A stretch of DNA of 7,220 nucleotides from positions 1-7,220 of the forward strand of contig CAIOHM010000086.1 in the NCBI GenBank assembly GCA_903858055.1. Reading direction: 5' to 3'. The notes below the pieces were generated by a model, which ran no database searches, was not told the origin of the DNA, and saw only the letters and a program-made list of their open reading frames with translations. Made by a program: the position numbers and the translations under genes. The stretch is from an uncultured delta proteobacterium (GTDB taxonomy: Bacteria > Myxococcota_A > Polyangia > Polyangiales > Polyangiaceae). Shown here piece after piece: positions 6,546 to 7,220 of this stretch (the first letter of the stretch is position 1; each line of letters opens with the position of its first letter).

Positions 6546-6668
6546 GACGGGGCTGCGGTAGCCGGCCTAGCTTCGGGCCGTTCGCTCGCAGGGCTGCTCC
6601 GCTCTTGAACGGTGCTGGGCGTTCGTCAGAGGTGAGGCAATTCGTTTCGTGCGCCTCGTCGTGTGTAC

Positions 6669-6728
6669 CTTCGTCCGGCGCTCGTCCGTTCGCTCGGACG
6701 GGAACGCATGAGTCTTGCGCGGACGAAG
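6669..6728 (+). promoter_or_regulatory. Three-way-junction-like inverted repeat block upstream of the sensor gene
   Basis: CTTCGTCCG (6669-6677) and CGGACGAAG (6720-6728) form a perfect 9-base stem. It encloses two further hairpins: CGTCCG/CGGACG (6683-6688 with 6695-6700) and CGCA/TGCG (6705-6708 with 6716-6719). It ends 24 bases before the chosen start of the sensor gene and could be a structured leader. No metabolite-riboswitch family is recognised. Confidence 0.3.
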
Positions 6729-6743
6729 CGTAACGGGCGACGC

Positions 6744-6776
6744 TCGCGTTCGATGGGGGCGAGGGATCGAACGTGG
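6744..6776 (+). promoter_or_regulatory. Strong hairpin at the sensor gene start
   Basis: CGTTCGAT (6747-6754) and ATCGAACG (6766-6773) pair perfectly and extend by one C-G and two G-U pairs to 6744-6776. The left arm contains most of ATG 6753-6755, and the 11-base G-rich loop holds GCGAGGG, which looks like a ribosome binding site. If real in RNA, it would hide the ATG or present the loop for initiation at TTG 6777. Confidence 0.35.
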
Positions 6777-7220
6777 TTGGCACGTCGCGTGTACACGATT
6801 GTGCGTTCGTGGACACGATTCGTCGGACTCGCGTGCTTGTCGCTGGTTCTTGCAGGATGCACAAATGCGCCCACGAAGAACCCGCCTCGTGTGGTGGAGG
6901 GCGTCCTCGACGTGCGTGACTGGGACTTCGAGAAAGACGGCCCCGTGCGCCTCGAAGGCGACTGGGAAGTCCTCCCCGAAGGCGTCCTCGAGGGCGACGC
7001 GATCCGCAGCGCCCCGGCGAGCGGGGACTTCGTTTCGGTGCCTTGGAGCGAGGCACATCACAAGACGCGTGCGGGGCGCGATGCGGATGACGCGCGGTGG
7101 ACGGAGCTGCGCGTGCAGATTCGTGTACCGGAGCCGCGTCGAGGCTTCAGCATCGAGCTCGTCGACTACGTAGCTGAGTCGTTTTTCGCCCAATGTGTCG
7201 ATGAGCACGGGACGGTCTCG
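6753..7220 (+). CDS. Sensor/receptor protein N-terminus: lipobox signal and 7TM-DISM-associated beta-sandwich sensor (truncated by window)
   Basis: 156 residues are present and the frame is open at the right edge. An Arg-rich n-region is followed by hydrophobic FVGLACLSLVLAGC; LVLAGC (31-36) is a lipobox with Cys36 as the lipidation site, so the N-terminus is probably exported and membrane-anchored. Residues about 49-72 (GVLDVRDWDFEKDGPV, then RLEGDWEV) match the 'LDLRDWDF...LxGeWEF' opening of extracytoplasmic sensor domains that precede 7TM-DISM membrane regions in histidine kinases, nucleotide cyclases and SpoIIE-type phosphatases. FVSVPWSE (93-100) and the strands WTELRVQIRVP and FSIELVDYVAESFFA continue that pattern. 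The output domain lies outside the window. The start is uncertain: ATG 6708 is in frame without a stop between but gives a very long n-region, while TTG 6777, GTG 6789 and GTG 6801 would give more typical lipoprotein signals. None has a clear ribosome binding site except possibly TTG 6777 (GAGGG at 6761-6765). Confidence 0.8.
   Translation, partial: MGARDRTWLARRVYTIVRSWTRFVGLACLSLVLAGCTNAPTKNPPRVVEGVLDVRDWDFEKDGPVRLEGDWEVLPEGVLEGDAIRSAPASGDFVSVPWSEAHHKTRAGRDADDARWTELRVQIRVPEPRRGFSIELVDYVAESFFAQCVDEHGTVS

Larger units (their letters stand above)
6324..6752. other. Long spacer without a supported gene, dense in inverted repeats
   Basis: No reading frame on either strand here has recognisable protein character; the open frames are Arg/Ser/Pro-rich shadows. 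The forward frame of the sensor gene is closed by TGA at 6633-6635, so nothing upstream of that belongs to it. Both neighbours are read rightwards. The spacer holds the terminator-like hairpin, the rod-like fold and the three-way-junction block listed separately, and smaller hairpins at 6351-6364 and 6563-6580. No tRNA or rRNA is recognisable. Confidence 0.6.

Noticed and set aside
6329..6558. Miniature transposable element
   Set aside because: The ends are inverted repeats, but the flanking bases (CGCT and TAGC) show no target-site duplication and no second copy occurs in the window. Kept only as an alternative explanation.
6605..6633. TTGAAC as a -35 element for the sensor gene
   Set aside because: No -10-like hexamer occurs 16-19 bases downstream.
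6458..6733. A 91-codon plus-strand frame in the spacer
   Set aside because: Composition is Ser/Arg/Pro-rich, it has no ribosome binding site or motif, and its start lies inside the stem 6459-6477.

Overview
The window is very GC-rich, and nearly all gene positions follow from GC-biased codon use. It carries a Hanks-type protein kinase with a large C-terminal regulatory part, a Pro/Ala-rich exported barrel-like protein, a MacA-type efflux adaptor, a DUF3293 protein and the start of a receptor of the '7TM-DISM' style. This mix suggests a Gram-negative myxobacterium-like organism (Myxococcota, perhaps Polyangiales). That assignment is inferred from composition and gene content only.

Layout. The left part is read leftwards. 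An exported outer-membrane-type protein (2005-2976) is followed after 49 bases by a serine/threonine kinase gene that starts with GTG at 1955 and runs off the left edge. A 251-base divergent spacer (2977-3227) holds a possible leftward promoter with a near-palindrome over its -10 element. The right part is read rightwards: a MacA/HlyD-type periplasmic adaptor (3228-4547), 10 bases, an ABC ATPase fused to an unrecognised membrane domain (4558-5802), 56 bases, and a DUF3293 protein (5859-6323). A 429-base spacer without a convincing gene follows. The last gene (start taken as 6753) is a lipobox-bearing sensor receptor cut by the right edge.

How the genes work together. The adaptor and ATPase form an operon of MacAB type, probably for efflux or for extracting a substrate from the inner membrane through a TolC-like channel. 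The usual FtsX/MacB permease with its periplasmic domain is absent. The ATPase instead ends in about 130 residues with four hydrophobic stretches that I do not recognise. The kinase and barrel-like protein are probably co-transcribed and could link an envelope protein to cytoplasmic signalling.

The most unusual stretch is the 6324-6752 spacer. It contains a collinear series of inverted repeats that would fold into a rod about 153 bases long (6393-6545). Next come a three-way-junction-like block (6669-6728) and a strong hairpin over the first part of the sensor gene (6744-6776). This may be an undescribed structured RNA or RNA leader, but GC-rich DNA also folds by chance, so it remains a candidate.
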